From NCBI RefSeq assembly GCF_041296385.1, contig NC_091023.1, positions 7,874,924 to 7,938,923 on the forward strand: 64,000 bases of DNA, given 5' to 3'. Origin of the DNA: Aphelocoma coerulescens. Lineage: Eukaryota; Chordata; Aves; Passeriformes; Corvidae. A program made the position numbers and the translations under genes. The notes under the pieces are model-generated. The model did not search any database. It worked only from the letters and a program-made list of their open reading frames with translations, and was not told where the DNA came from. This document shows, piece by piece, positions 21,002-34,200 of the stretch (the stretch's first letter is position 1; the number at the start of each line of letters is the position of its first letter).

Positions 21002-24000
21002 GAGAATGTGATAGTGAGGTTTAGGTGCAGGGAGTCTAACCAGTGAACATTCAGTTTTGCCATACAGAAGAGAAAAGTTACTAAATCTTATAAAAGAGGA
21101 CAGCTTTTAAGAGGTTCTAAATTTGCAGAGAATTCAGTATGAAGTGGGACAGCTAAGCTCAGGCTGGACATATTGCTTATCCTCCTTTCTTGGCATTTAC
21201 TTTCAGATAAAACCAGCTGGATTCAGAAAAGTGGTTCAGTGCTGAGTACTTCCATGACCTGGAACTGGAGTAGTTGTAATTGACAGGAGTTCCCTTTCTT
21301 GTATTTGACTTGATTAAAAAAGTCCTTTTCCTATCACTGATGTTTTCAACTTATCTAGATACCCTGTTTTCATCAGTATCAGTGGCTGTCCTGGAGCCCT
21401 TTGGACTCTGCTCCACTCCTATTCACATGATGCTCTCACACTCCTCCTGGAGACAAAAATGCATGCTTATGCTGCTAGAGAGTGGAAACTTACTGATTGT
21501 ACAGAGCTTGGCAGGAGCTCCTGTTCCAGCCTTCTGACAGGAGCAGGGACAGGCTGCATTTCTGTAAGTGCTGAGCCAATCAAAGCCTTCTTGACTCTGC
21601 ACTGATGCTGCTTCTCTGCCTGTTTGTTCCTTTCTCCATTCTTATGACAAGTAGGCAAAGCAAGAAAGATGCTTTTTTCTGTGCCTAGTCATTGATGTAG
21701 GCAAGGTTTGGAGCAAGTGCAGACCCATTGTAACAACATTTCTGCAAGAGCCCCACAAGTGGAACTGCCTACAGCAAGAGCACAGATTATATTTAATGTC
21801 TAACACAGCCATCACTTACCGTATTAGAGCAGAAGGTGGAACAGTTCCTTCAGAGTCCCCAAATGAATTAGCAGTGCAAACTGGCTTTCTGCTGCCTGGA
21901 GCTCTGTCTATGCTCCTTGTTTTAACTCTTTGCTAGCCACAATCCAGACCACAAAGAAAACTGCAGTAAACTATGAAATTCATAACTGTATGAACATATG
22001 CTTTTATTGTATTATTAATTTACATAAGCTATTGCCTGTCGTGGAAATGTGTTTCAAAAGCAGCATCAATTTGTGGCTATATTGGAAGAGACTAGCTCAA
22101 TGCACAGTATTTTCCCCCTATATTCCTACTAGCAAGCTTTAAGGAAGTAGTTCAAGCACATCTGGTGACCCCAAAGCCATACCTGTACAGATGCTTTAGG
22201 GGAAGGCTTGGTGAGTTACTCCTGAAGGTTCAGAGCAAAGGCAGCTTGTTTCTACCCTTCCTTACACTGCTCGGTGCCCTTTTCATGAAGTCCTATAAAA
22301 CATGCATTTTGAATGGGTCATATTATGGTCATTTACACAGTCAGACCTGCACCTTGATTAATGACCAGCATTAAAGGTATATCTCCAAATTTTCTTAAAA
22401 ATATCCAAGACTAGCTTTTCAACTCGGTTATGATAAATTTTATTTTGCAGGTATGCCCGTGCATCCAGTATGCCTGAATTTATGGTGTATTAAATCTACC
22501 AGAACAAAGACTTAGTCATCTGTAATTGTTTTATTAAACTGGCAGTCTTATATTTGGAAATTTAGGTCTAAAAACAAATTTTCTTATTATAATTGTCATA
22601 GGATAGTAAGGAGTGCTAAAGAGCTAAGTCTGAGTTTGGCTAAGCTATAGTGCAGTACTGAGTATAAATACACTCTCAGTAGATCTCTGGTGGGTATGAA
22701 TGCCAAGGGAGAGGAGGATTAGTGCTGTACCATTACTTATTTTGAGATGTGCTTTGAAGAATGTGAAAAACTATTTTTGTTATCAGCAAAACCCATAAGG
22801 CCTGGGTTCAGTTAGAAGTTTCTGCTTTCCTAAGAAATATTTAAAACCTATTAAATGCAGAGAACCAGCTTGCACTTCAAGAAGATAAAACAGATGAGTT
22901 AATATCTTTTTCCTCCCTATCTTTCTGTTCCCCTACTTGGCTGCTGACTGTGGCCATACTGTGACTCACCAGCTGTTGTGCATGGGGAGCACTTGGGCTG
23001 GAAGTGAGTGCAGGACGGGTGAGTTCTTGGAGACTGTCCCCACACTCACCAGTCAGTTCCTTCCTTGAGGAAGTGCACAGCAACATGAGAACAGTCACTG
23101 CACTCTTCTGCTGGACTTTAGGTTCAGCACTGTATTCAGAGAAAGAAGGTACCAAAGTTGGTAGGTTTTTCAGAAGGACATTGATAAAACATTGATTTGT
23201 TCCAGATTTTCCCCCTACCATTGCTACTTTCCTTCTCCTATCCATCCACACACATTCATTGCCTTGAGTCACAGTGCATTTGTTACTACAATCTGTGCTG
23301 CAGCACTTTTCTAAAAGGCAGTTTTCCCTGCTAGTACTCCTGCTGAGAACCCCAAACCTTTATAGACTCTAGTCATTTTTTTAAGTGACAGGATTGACAG
23401 AACATGCAATGATGAAGAGGCTAGCTTGGCTAAAGTTGGGTAGGCTCTGGTTAAAACCTCTGTAACTCAAACAGGGAGTGGGAAAATGTCAAGCAGTGAA
23501 TGGACAGGAAGTCAGACAGTTTAAAGCCCATGGTGTTGTTTTATTCCTAGCATTGAGTATTTTCACTTTCATTGAAGTTCATTTTCTTGTTGGTAAATTA
23601 CTTTTGCATTGTTTGCTTTTTAAGAGAGAAAATATGTTTTTCATGGTAAGCAGTGAGTGAACTTTCAATTTTTAACACAAAGAGAACTTGTTTTACGGAG
23701 CCATGGCCAAAATGAGAGATTATATATCTAAGTGTTTTCTTTAGCTGAAAATCCTGAAAACAAGTAAAACTCAGAGAAAACAGTCTTCGATGTAAAGAGT
23801 AGCTAGAGGCCTTGTTTTGCTTAACTTGTTTGATTTCAAGATCAAAGAGAAATTTATGGAGAATAGTAATGCTTTAGAGACAGTTGTTTGAACTTTGGAT
23901 TTGCTAACACTAACAGCTGCTGATATCCTTGAGAGGAAGATCCTTGGTAGCTGTGCAAAACAAGCTCACTGCTTTCATCTGCATTGGGAAAATCTCGGCT

Positions 24001-25632
24001 GAAAATATCGCTGCTGTGAATAGAGAAACAGAGAGAGTGTGGTTGTATGGACTGCCTGGAAAAATCACAGAGGTGGAGGACAAAGTGTCTCAGTCTAATA
24101 TAGACGAAGTTAAGATTATGATTGATTGGATTTGATTGCCCTGTGGTGTGGTGAGTTCCCTTAGGAGTTAGATGGCATGTTTGTGTAAAGCTTGTATTTC
24201 GCTCTGAAGATGGATGGAAATGTTTCTCAACAGGAGATATGTCTCAGAGCTTATCTAGGAAAAACACAGAAATTATGGGAAAAAAATCAGTTTTTCAAAA
24301 AATTGCAAAATGGGAATTCAGAAGTCCTAGTTTAGGCCAGAAATAATGTTAAAGGCATATTGTAGTCTTCCCCTCCTTTTGACATGTAGAAGGATTCGGA
24401 TTTGGCCTTTATCTTCTGCCCCTGTCTGACATGTAACAGCTCTGAAGAGAATTGTGTTGACAACTCACGATAAGGAAAGGCAGAACTTGTACTGGAAAGA
24501 GTGTTTTTCAGGCAGTTATCAAAGTCCTTGCAGCTCCCCATCAAAGCAAACAAATCCACAGCAAAATGGATTGAATGTGGTAGTTGATTCTGAATTCTTA
24601 ACTACCAACCAGCACAAAGATACTGACATACTCTCTTTGGCTGACATTATTAAATCCTAATGGACTTTCCCCACCCTTCACCTGTTTGACTTGCCTTCCA
24701 TCTTGCTTTTGAGTTCCTCTCTACCAAGCTTTGAACTGTTTACCAACTCACTTTGAGCCCAGCTTCAGCTGGAAGCAGGCCCAACCTGTGGTAGAAAGGG
24801 TCTAAAACTAATTTGTCGTAGCAAAGACGTATTAGACCAAAAGCAGACAAGCGTGTCCTTTATTGAGTGTTTCATGCTGCCTTCCAGTGGGACAGAGCTG
24901 AAAACTGTAGCCCTTTTAAAAGCAGTAATGCAATTATGTGCTGTATAAGTTCTTTAAAAATCCTTTAATGAAAACCAGCCAGTTGTGTTGTTATCAGCAA
25001 TGCTGGGGAAGGCAGTGTGAAAGCGCAAGGTGTTATATTGCAAGGGTCCTGAGCACTGGGGTGAATAAAACAGGAACACCAGGACTCCTGAGATTGGTGA
25101 GTAAGGCACATATTGAGCAGATAGCTACAAAACCATTGTAACAGTACCTTCTGGCTACTAAATATGCATTAAAAAATAAAATTACTCCTATTGCTACAAC
25201 TACCACTACTAATTAGATCTGATTTTGAGGCTGTAGCAAATGTGGCCTTTGGAAAGTTGCTGCTTGTTCATACCAATGGCTAAATATGTGTACAAGCCCA
25301 AGTTATTTGAAGCGTATTTTAAGATTTGAGACATAATGCACATTTATATCCTGTAAAAACTGTAGTTTCATCTATATGACATCTTTGCTTCAGAAGAAGT
25401 CCCTTTTAAAGGGCTGCAAAATGGTGCTCTCTGATGTCCACCTGGAGTCTATGTAGTCAACAGGCTTGCTTCTGCTGACTTCACAGGGCTTTGATAGCAG
25501 ATCATATATGAACTGGAATTTGTATATTCATAAGCATTACACACAGGGCTATCTCTACAAAAAAATTGGAAAAAATACACAGCCTCTGTTAGTCAGAATC
25601 TTTTTTATATAAAGATGGAAACAGGTTTGGTG

Positions 25633-25650
25633 TTTTTTTTTTTTTTTTTT
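25633..25650. repeat. Poly(T) tract, 18 bases
   Basis: Uninterrupted run of 18 T residues followed by AATAACCCC. It may be a reversed poly(A) tail, but no element or retrocopy is identifiable beside it. Confidence 0.95.
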
Positions 25651-28600
25651 AATAACCCCACAGTTAATTTCTAATATTAGTAACAAATTACATAAACCCT
25701 GCTCTGTGAGTTATAAAGAAATCTGGATCAATGATGTCATTTATCAAACAATGTCTGCTTAGAAAGCTTTCATTCATGTGATATCCATGCTTTCTCTGGA
25801 GATTTTGGCTCAAATCATGTAAACTTAATATCAGAATAATCAGATGCCACAGAGTCCAAATATCAAATAGATTTAGCAGTGGCTGGGATGAGATGAAACT
25901 TACCTTTTAGCAAGAAAAAAAAAGACCATCTTCTGACTTGAAACATGCCTTGATGCCTTGCAGCACGAGCCTTCAAATGTCTAAAAACTAAAGCAAAACT
26001 GCATGAATTGTTTGCCTTCACTCAGAGTAATACCAGCATTCACAAGATGGTGTTACAGCAGGTTTTTAACCAGAGATACACACACTAAGGTAGATGTAAC
26101 TGCTTATTGAAACTTCCTTGGCTCAGCCTGACATCTGCCCAACTTGCTCAGTTCTTTGGATTGAGTTAATAGCAAGGCAAGGAAAAGGATTCATTTTGGT
26201 GGTTTAAAGATGAGCAGCTTGTGCTTTTCCCCTTCAGTCCTGTGGGGAACATGCAGAAAGGAGCAGGTTGGTGCTGTTGATGAGTGCAGGCAGTGTATTT
26301 GCTGGTGCTGTTTGCTGACCACAACAGCAAGGAAATGTAATAGTGTGCCTGGTTCTCAGTGTTACCAAAACAGACCCACACTTCACTGATCCGCAAGGCA
26401 CTCTGAAATTGCTTTGACATCAGTTCTGCTTTCTGGTATAATTGAGTTCACTGATACCTGGTTTTATTTATATCACAAAGGTACTTTGGGTACAAAATGT
26501 GCTACTGTGATGGCATTACCTGGCCAGCAGATTGGGAAAGAAAGCTAACCTTGATAGAATGTAGGTATGGGAAGAATGGTATTATTTCAGTTACATTTTT
26601 AAGAGATTTTTTTAAAACTCTAGTTCCCTCATCTGTTCTGCTAGAAATAAGAAAATATGTTTGAGGACAGGTTCTCTTTTCATTTGCTCTGATCAACAGG
26701 TCTCCTTCCAGAGTAAAGACAGTGGCATAAATGGCAGGAATGAAAACAACTACCAAGGTATGGCCTTTGAAGCAAACTAGTTGTGTGTGTAAGCCTGATT
26801 ATTCTTAACTTCCATTGCATGTTTCCAGCATTCCCAGGTGCTGAGGTTGTCTTATCTGTTTTATAACATAAAATACTGGAGGATAGTTAGTCAGCCTCAT
26901 TCTCAGCTGTTGCAGATCTCTGCTATGTTTGGAAGTTATGCCCAGTTCACTGGGCTGAATTTGGCCTACTCCTAGAATTCATAGATCTTCATATTAATTT
27001 GGGCACTGTTGAAGGGGGGCTTAAAAATTGAGTCACTGAAATGAATCCAGTTAAGAGGATGGGCATTCTAAAAGACAGTATATGACTGATGGCATAGGCC
27101 CTGCAAGCTCAGGGTAATTAGGTTTTGTACTTCACTTCTTGCACCTGAGCTGTTGCCTAAGTGACACCAGAATTTCCTGTAGTGTTCATAAAGTCAGTCC
27201 TGGCTGCAGAGTCTCTGGACAACTCACTTGGCAACCTCCCAGTGTTATGTTTTCCTGCTACATTGATACAGACCCTAAAACTTACAGATATTTTAGTTTA
27301 CTGCAGCCACCTCTTTTAAATCAAGAAAATCAGTTATGTGACCTTCAGAAGTAATCAGGCCTATCTTGGATCTCCAAATTTCCTGTGATTTTTTTTTTCT
27401 AAAGGTAAAATTGAAGTGCCTTTAAGAAAGGTTATAAATTTAGCAGAACAATTCCTTTCTGTGAAGAACATTCATCAGGGAAGGGTTCATGCCAGGTCTG
27501 AGGAAAGCCACACATTTGGGTGCAGTGTGGAACAGAGACAGAAAATGGTAGTGCTGCAGGTACAAGGCATTGAAAAAGTCTTGGAGCTGGATCTCACTTG
27601 TCTGTACAGAATCCACTTCTGTGTGGGAGAATCTTTCATTTCCTATATCCAGCTTTAAAAAGCAGAATGAGATTTCCTCAAATATACAGAAACATGTAGA
27701 ATGCATGTTCCAGAGAAAGTAAGAGCAACCAAATCTGTGACACTCAGTAACATTTCCATGGGAGGGTTTTCAGCTCAACCAGTTGTAGTCTTCTGTCCTT
27801 TTTCCATCTGAGTAAGTAATATTACGTACTGTAATTTATTTGAAAATAAATGAAAGGGACACTGTTGGTTCAGGGAAAATATTTTTCTTACCCCCTTAGA
27901 ACTTCCTGCTCTTTTTAATTGATTTAAGCTAATAAGATCTAATTTTCATGAAGCAACCACACCAGTTTGAATCAATCACAGGCTCAGGCACCATCCTTGA
28001 AGATACACTACACTGGGGAAACTACATAAATAGGACAGAGAAAGGGAAGGAATTAGCAAAGTTAAGGTCAATCTTATGCCTGTGGGAATACTTTCCTTTT
28101 GTCAAGTAAGGTAGCCAAAAACCCTTCCTGCTGGGTTAAAGAACAGAGGGCAGTGGTACTTGTTGCAAAAGCTGTACATGATTACTGTAGCTCTAGGAAT
28201 TTTGCACACCTAGGAACCACTGCCACACACCCTTCTGATCTGTTTAGTTTCCCTTATATTTACTTTCTGTTAATTAATTTGTGTCCTTGGGATGCAGACC
28301 ATAACTGCATGCTGTACTTAAGATGTGGGTAAAGCAAGGATTTCTATAGAAAAATGATACTTTTCAAAATGTTTTCTCTTTGTATTCACTCAGATATCAG
28401 AGTCCTAGAAATACAGATGTTCACACAGCTTTATTTCCTCAGATATAGAAAGCAGAAAAGCATCTAAAGATTTACTCAGATTGAATTAGGCAGCAGTTAT
28501 GCCTCACATTGTAGGGCCTTACATCAGCAATTGCAGGAGGAGGTGAAGTTGCAGCTGCATTTTTGCTGTACTTGGAGTGACTGGTTCCTCATGAGTGCCA

Positions 28601-31281
28601 ACGGTGAGATCCATTCTGTATTGCACTATTTCCCAGCAGGGCAGTCCATCTCATCAAGTATCTGGAACATAATATTTTTTATTTTGGTGAAAGTATTCCA
28701 CATAAACAGGACACCTAGGTTTATGGCTGTTCTGTGGTGCTGAAGCAGCATCCAGCACTCTGAGTGTGAAGAACTGGACCACTAAAACTGCAAGTCATCC
28801 CTGTTTGCACAGCCTGTCTCGATGGAGCTGGGCATCAATTATCTCTGATCTAGATATGAGTTATACTGTAGAAAGGAGCTTAGTACCAGCAGTTCCTGAG
28901 AAATCTGTCAGTAAATTATTAAAACCAGTGTTTAATTAAAAGATGCACTCAATCTCATGGCCAGAGAAGCTCCAAGTAGGACATATGCATGACTGAGAGC
29001 CAGTTCAGACCAGTTTTGTCAGAGCATTGCTCAAAGAATCACTGGTAGGGGAATTATTCTAGCAACACTGCTTTGTAAAGAGAAATAAATCCCATTTTTT
29101 CCTTATCAATGCAGGGCCTGTTGTTTTGCAACTTCTGAAAACTCTTTGACCCTTTCATGGGACTAACATGCATCGTAGTGTTAAACACTTCAGATACATA
29201 CATGTTATTGTTAAACACATCAGATGTGGTTTATTTTTCCTTTACCATTACTACAGGAACCAATTTAAATGGAAAAGTTTACAAAGTTGGACTAAATAGG
29301 GCTTAATCCAGTCCTCCTCCCTATGATGCTACACCCAAAATTTCATTCCAACTGATTGTTCTAACTCACTCTTTTACACAAGTTGGCTGCCCAATGAAGC
29401 CATGAGGAAGCATCTGCATCAGTTCCAGGCCACTTTCCCTTGAGAGGGATTCTTCTATAGCTTTTTTGGATGCAAAACATTTATTTATGTTAGAATTTTT
29501 CCTTCTGCTTTTTTTTTCCCCCCTGTACTTAGGATGGAGAAAGGAGAAAGATTGTTCTTAATGGGCAGCTCTGGATTTACTTTTACATGTCCAAAGTCTC
29601 TGTAGAACTTCATGTGTGGACACAGAGAAAGTAAAGGTGTAAAAAAGGAAATTCAGACTAATTACTTAAATTCCTCTATTGTTTTTATGTTGGTTAAGAA
29701 AAGGAATGAAGAAACTATTCAATGAGGACTCAAGCCTCAAGATCATGATAAATTTTTTAGGTCGCACTGGAGGAAGAATTTCCAGGTGATTTGTATTGAG
29801 TTATCAATTATCACTGATTACTCACTACTTCTGTTCTATCCATAAGTATTTATTGGCTTATCCTCACCTGGGGAGAATTCTTTGAGGTGAAAATGTAGGT
29901 AAATTCACATTTTACTTTTTGATACTACCAAAATGCCACACATTAATGCCAATAGTATGGGGGGCAATTGGTCTCTGTAAGTGAGGACAGCCCTTCTCAG
30001 ACTGTGGTGCTGAGAGACGGGGGAAAGTCAGATTGTCCAAATGCTCATGGTGTGTGTGTGAATGAGGAGGGAGGAAAAACCCTTTCTTCATTTATCATGG
30101 CCTTTAAGCAAATACCTAATACTGGGGGACAAAATCTCCTTACATCTGTACAGATCTGATTTAGACTCTGCATTAACAGATAGGAGTTGTGTGTAGAAAC
30201 TCTGTTTATTAATGGCCTATTGATATTTTGAGCATTAATTCATTAGCAAAGAACAAAATTTAGTGTACTAAAACTATTCGCCTGAAGTTGAGACAGACAC
30301 GTATCCCACAGGGCATTGTTATTTATTTGTAGTTATAGAAGAATTTTGTTCTAGCTTGATAACTCTAGAGTAACTGAAAAATGCAGACATAGGATCTCAG
30401 GCTAAAGAAGATTTATGGTTTCCAAAGATACTTCTTTTTTGTCTTAAGTTTTGGGGACCATAATATTTTTTTCTTGTTTTTGTAATTGTCTTGTTTTTAG
30501 GACAGTTTATGTACTTTCAAAATTAATGTCTTGAACATATTTTTTCCTCTCTTTTTAAGCAGTTCTATGAGAACATTTTGCCCTCTAGTGGTGCAAAGAA
30601 GTGAGACTGAGCTCAACCCTTGCAAGACCTGTTAAAAACATTAAAAGGCACCTGTGGTATTTAAACACAGAAAATGCAGCTCCATAGATCATCACCATTT
30701 GTGAGCTATGTTTCAAGGGCCAAGAGAAATAATGAGTTTTGAAAATGTTCTAAATACAGTTGATTGTCTTATGCAATCAGTAATGAATATTGATATATAA
30801 TAATGAAAATTGTTCTAAAGTGTCCAAAGTGTTTTGGTATTCACAGTAATTTGTTATTCTTCTTTGTTGTAAAGCAAAGGGAAAGGCTAATAACAAATAC
30901 CCTTTAACCTATTCTAGAAAGAAAACATGCATAATACACCAGTGTTAGAAACAGGCTTTAGACTGAAAAAGAGATGTTTAATCAAATCGTAGCCAAAAAA
31001 TGTATAAAAGCTTCCTTTGAAAAGCCTCACTCTGAAGGATTAATATGTTAATTCTGAATGAATTTAATTCAGTTACTCAAACTCAGAATTCAGCTAATTT
31101 ACACTAGAATGCATCCTACTTTATGTGGGTTTTTTAAAATATCTCTTCATAATCGGAGAGGTGTTGCAGATACTCCAGCATTACTGACATGCTTGTTTGC
31201 CGCTGATGATGCTCCTGGCCTCCACAGCGTCCTTTGGCTTATTCCAGAATATTTTCAGGCTTAAAAAAGTCTGAAGAATGA

Positions 31282-31295
31282 GTTGCTCGGGCAAC
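31282..31295. promoter_or_regulatory. RFX-type X-box
   Basis: GTTGCTCGGGCAAC is an imperfect palindrome of GTTGC and GCAAC half-sites in the spacing of the RFX consensus GTTRCCNNGGYAAC, with one half-site mismatch. It lies in a locally GC-richer patch with several CpGs, in otherwise AT-rich intergenic DNA. RFX factors typically control ciliary and immune genes; the target here, if any, is unknown. Confidence 0.35.
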
Positions 31296-34200
31296 CCTTA
31301 CAGGAGGTGATTTGCTCTAAGCTGCGAGGACACGCTGTGATGTGCCAGGGACAGCAGTAACCACAGGGAGGCAGGGCAGGCAAGCGTTTAGCGAGCAGGT
31401 AACGCTACAAAATGCCAAGTGTTTCTGCACTTACCTCTTCCTAAAACACAAAAGGTTGCTCTGTTCCTATTGATGGCACGTTTTGCTTGTGCATTTAAGG
31501 AAGACACAGAAAAAGGTTATAAACAAGTGATCAGAGGTCCACTGAAGCACTGATATGCTTGATTTTATTATTTTTTTTAATTTTTTTTAAGCAGAGTTGA
31601 ACAGTAGCTGGTGTGCAAAGGAAATGACACAGATGAAGCAATGGTGATGTGCACTGTGGTTTTCAGGAGACCACAAAACCAGTCCCATTCAGTTTTTCCA
31701 TGCCATGACCTTCAAAAAGCATTTAAAATTTACATGCAAGAAGAGGCAATCACAAAGGGAGCTGGGGCCTGGGATGAGCTCTTCCCTATGCAAGTTTTTC
31801 TTTCTTTTTTAAGCTCTCTGCTCAGTAAGGTTGAAGCAAACAGCAAGGTTCCCCCTCACACATTATACAAATAACTACTTTTAGAAGGTACAGTTTACTA
31901 TAGCTTCCCCTTAGCTAAATTAGCTATAGCTCTGGTGTTTCCAGTTTGAAATTGAACACAGGCCAAGATCTGCAACACATTCCCCTCATGACAGTAAATC
32001 AGATGCCATTAAAACCCAGCCTCTTACAGAGCAGCTTCCCTCAGTCTATTGTGATGACAAACCCATCTAGCATTTTTGAGGACAATTCTATGCCATATTG
32101 CAACAAGGGTTTTCACTTGCAAACAAAGAAGAATCAGACAGAATTCAGAGTGGCCTTCAGCTGCTTCAGTTTTCTCTGTAATTTGCTTGTTGGTCTGAGA
32201 ATATGTAAGTGTTTGGCAGAGGAATGTTGCTTTTGGGAATCACTGCTGGTGGTTGTTACAGGTCCTTCTGCCTATATTAATGCCATTGAAATTAATTGTT
32301 CCCTTTTTTCCCAGCCTTGAAATACAAAAGGCTTGAGTTGTGGCACTGAGATTTTTATCTCACTAGGTGGATAATGTTACATGTTTAACTTTATTTTATT
32401 TACACTGAATGATGGGAGGGAAATAAACTTCATATGAAAAAATCCCATGAAAGTTCAGGCAACAGGTCAGGCTGGGTTGTACAACTGGAAATTCAGTTTT
32501 GATTTACCATAGGATTAAAGGAATTGCTCAGTTAAGTTTTGCTTATGTATTCCTCAGTGTTGAGTGTTTTTCTATAGGCACAGTGACATCTTAACCTGTC
32601 TCAGGCACAGTGAACTAGGGAGGAGTTACCTGAGGATTGCTCTTATGGAGTGTCACTGTCCTCCAAGTCTGGGACTGTGTTAAACTGCAGTGCTAAGGAA
32701 AATTTCCTCAGCATCTTGACAATTAGAGTACAACTCTTTAAGGTGTTTGGACCCACTGCCTCAGGTCCTTCTGATCTGATAAGAAGATTCATGGCAGAGG
32801 TCTAAGTTGAATGACCAAGGTGCTAGGATTTGTTTTAAATGAGAGAAATTTCACTTTTCTACGTGCTTTTTCTGAAGCTGGAAATTGACTTTCATTCACA
32901 AACTTTAGCTACCTTGGAAGTAGCATGAATCCTCTTAACCACACAAAACACAACCCACCAAAACAAAGGCCAAACTAACCAAGAACAATTTAAAATGCTG
33001 CCTAAAACCTACTGTCTTTGAAGATGAATATTTACTCCTGTGAAAAAAAATTCACCTGTAAGAAGCTGAAAAAACTTCTTACAAACACTGACTGGTAGAT
33101 TTTTCAATATATGTTTACAATAAAGTCTTTTTAAGTCTATCCATGCTGCATCATTTAGTTAGAGAAATGCTTCCTCATGTTTACCTTTGCTTACGGCACT
33201 GAACTTAAAATAGAGTTGTTTTGTGAATAAGATTTATTTTACAATGAAATGACATCATATTAAGACAGCCACAGAAGATACTGCTTTTCTTACTTTTCCT
33301 GGTCTGATGACTTCAAATTCCAATAGTTATCTATAGATTTGCCAACTCCTAAAAGAAAACGTGTTTTTTGCCTCAAGAGAGGACAAATAGTAAGGAAAAT
33401 GGACAGAATTCTGGTTCTCACTTCTTTTTCTGAGTAGGGAAGTAGGAGTCTCTGTGACCCACCCACCCCTGCACATTACTAGAAATGTGTCACATTCACA
33501 GGGCCCCTGCTCTCTCCAGGAAAGAAAGACACAGTAAACAAGGAAGGTACTTCACAGGGTTTTTTCTGCTTTACTTTCCACCCCTCTACTCTCAGAATGG
33601 CTCTGCCTTAGAAGAACAATTTGCTCAAATTCTGAGTTTTCTGCTCTGTTGGCCCTCTGAGGGGCTACGACATAACACAACTGTCATTTCTGCTCGTTTC
33701 CTGCTTATAGTACTGAGACCTTTCAGGTTCAATATTCACATTTACCTAAAGTCATTACTGCATTTGCTAAGCAGTGAATAATGAGGTTGCCAATAGACCA
33801 GCACTTTACTCATTTCATGAGGAAAATCTGCACTGACACTTAGCTGGGAGTCTATTTTGAATTTTTCTAGCTATTGATCTACATTCTGAAGTGCACCCCA
33901 GACCTTCTGTCTCTTGACCTGATCATAATTTTTAGTCCTTCATTTACAATGAATTAAAAGATCATTTCCAGTAAACCCAAGTATCCCCCTGGAATGTTGC
34001 CTAATTTGCTGGAAAGTAGTGTAACTGCTGTTTGCAGAAAGACATTTGGACTTAGAGCCTTAAACCAAAGGCTTAGGGCCAAATACTGTCTTCAATTGCG
34101 CCACGGTAATTCTAATGTAATTATTCTGCTTGTCGTGAAGCTCCTCTCTTGTCATCCTCTTCCTGTTTGGGATTTGCAGAATATTTTTCAGGAGTAGTAA

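Noticed and set aside
26502..26756. Minus-strand frame ending at a CAG/GTAATG donor, with an AG at its other end, exon-like
   Set aside because: No known protein, weak acceptor, and no partner exon; splice-like words occur by chance.
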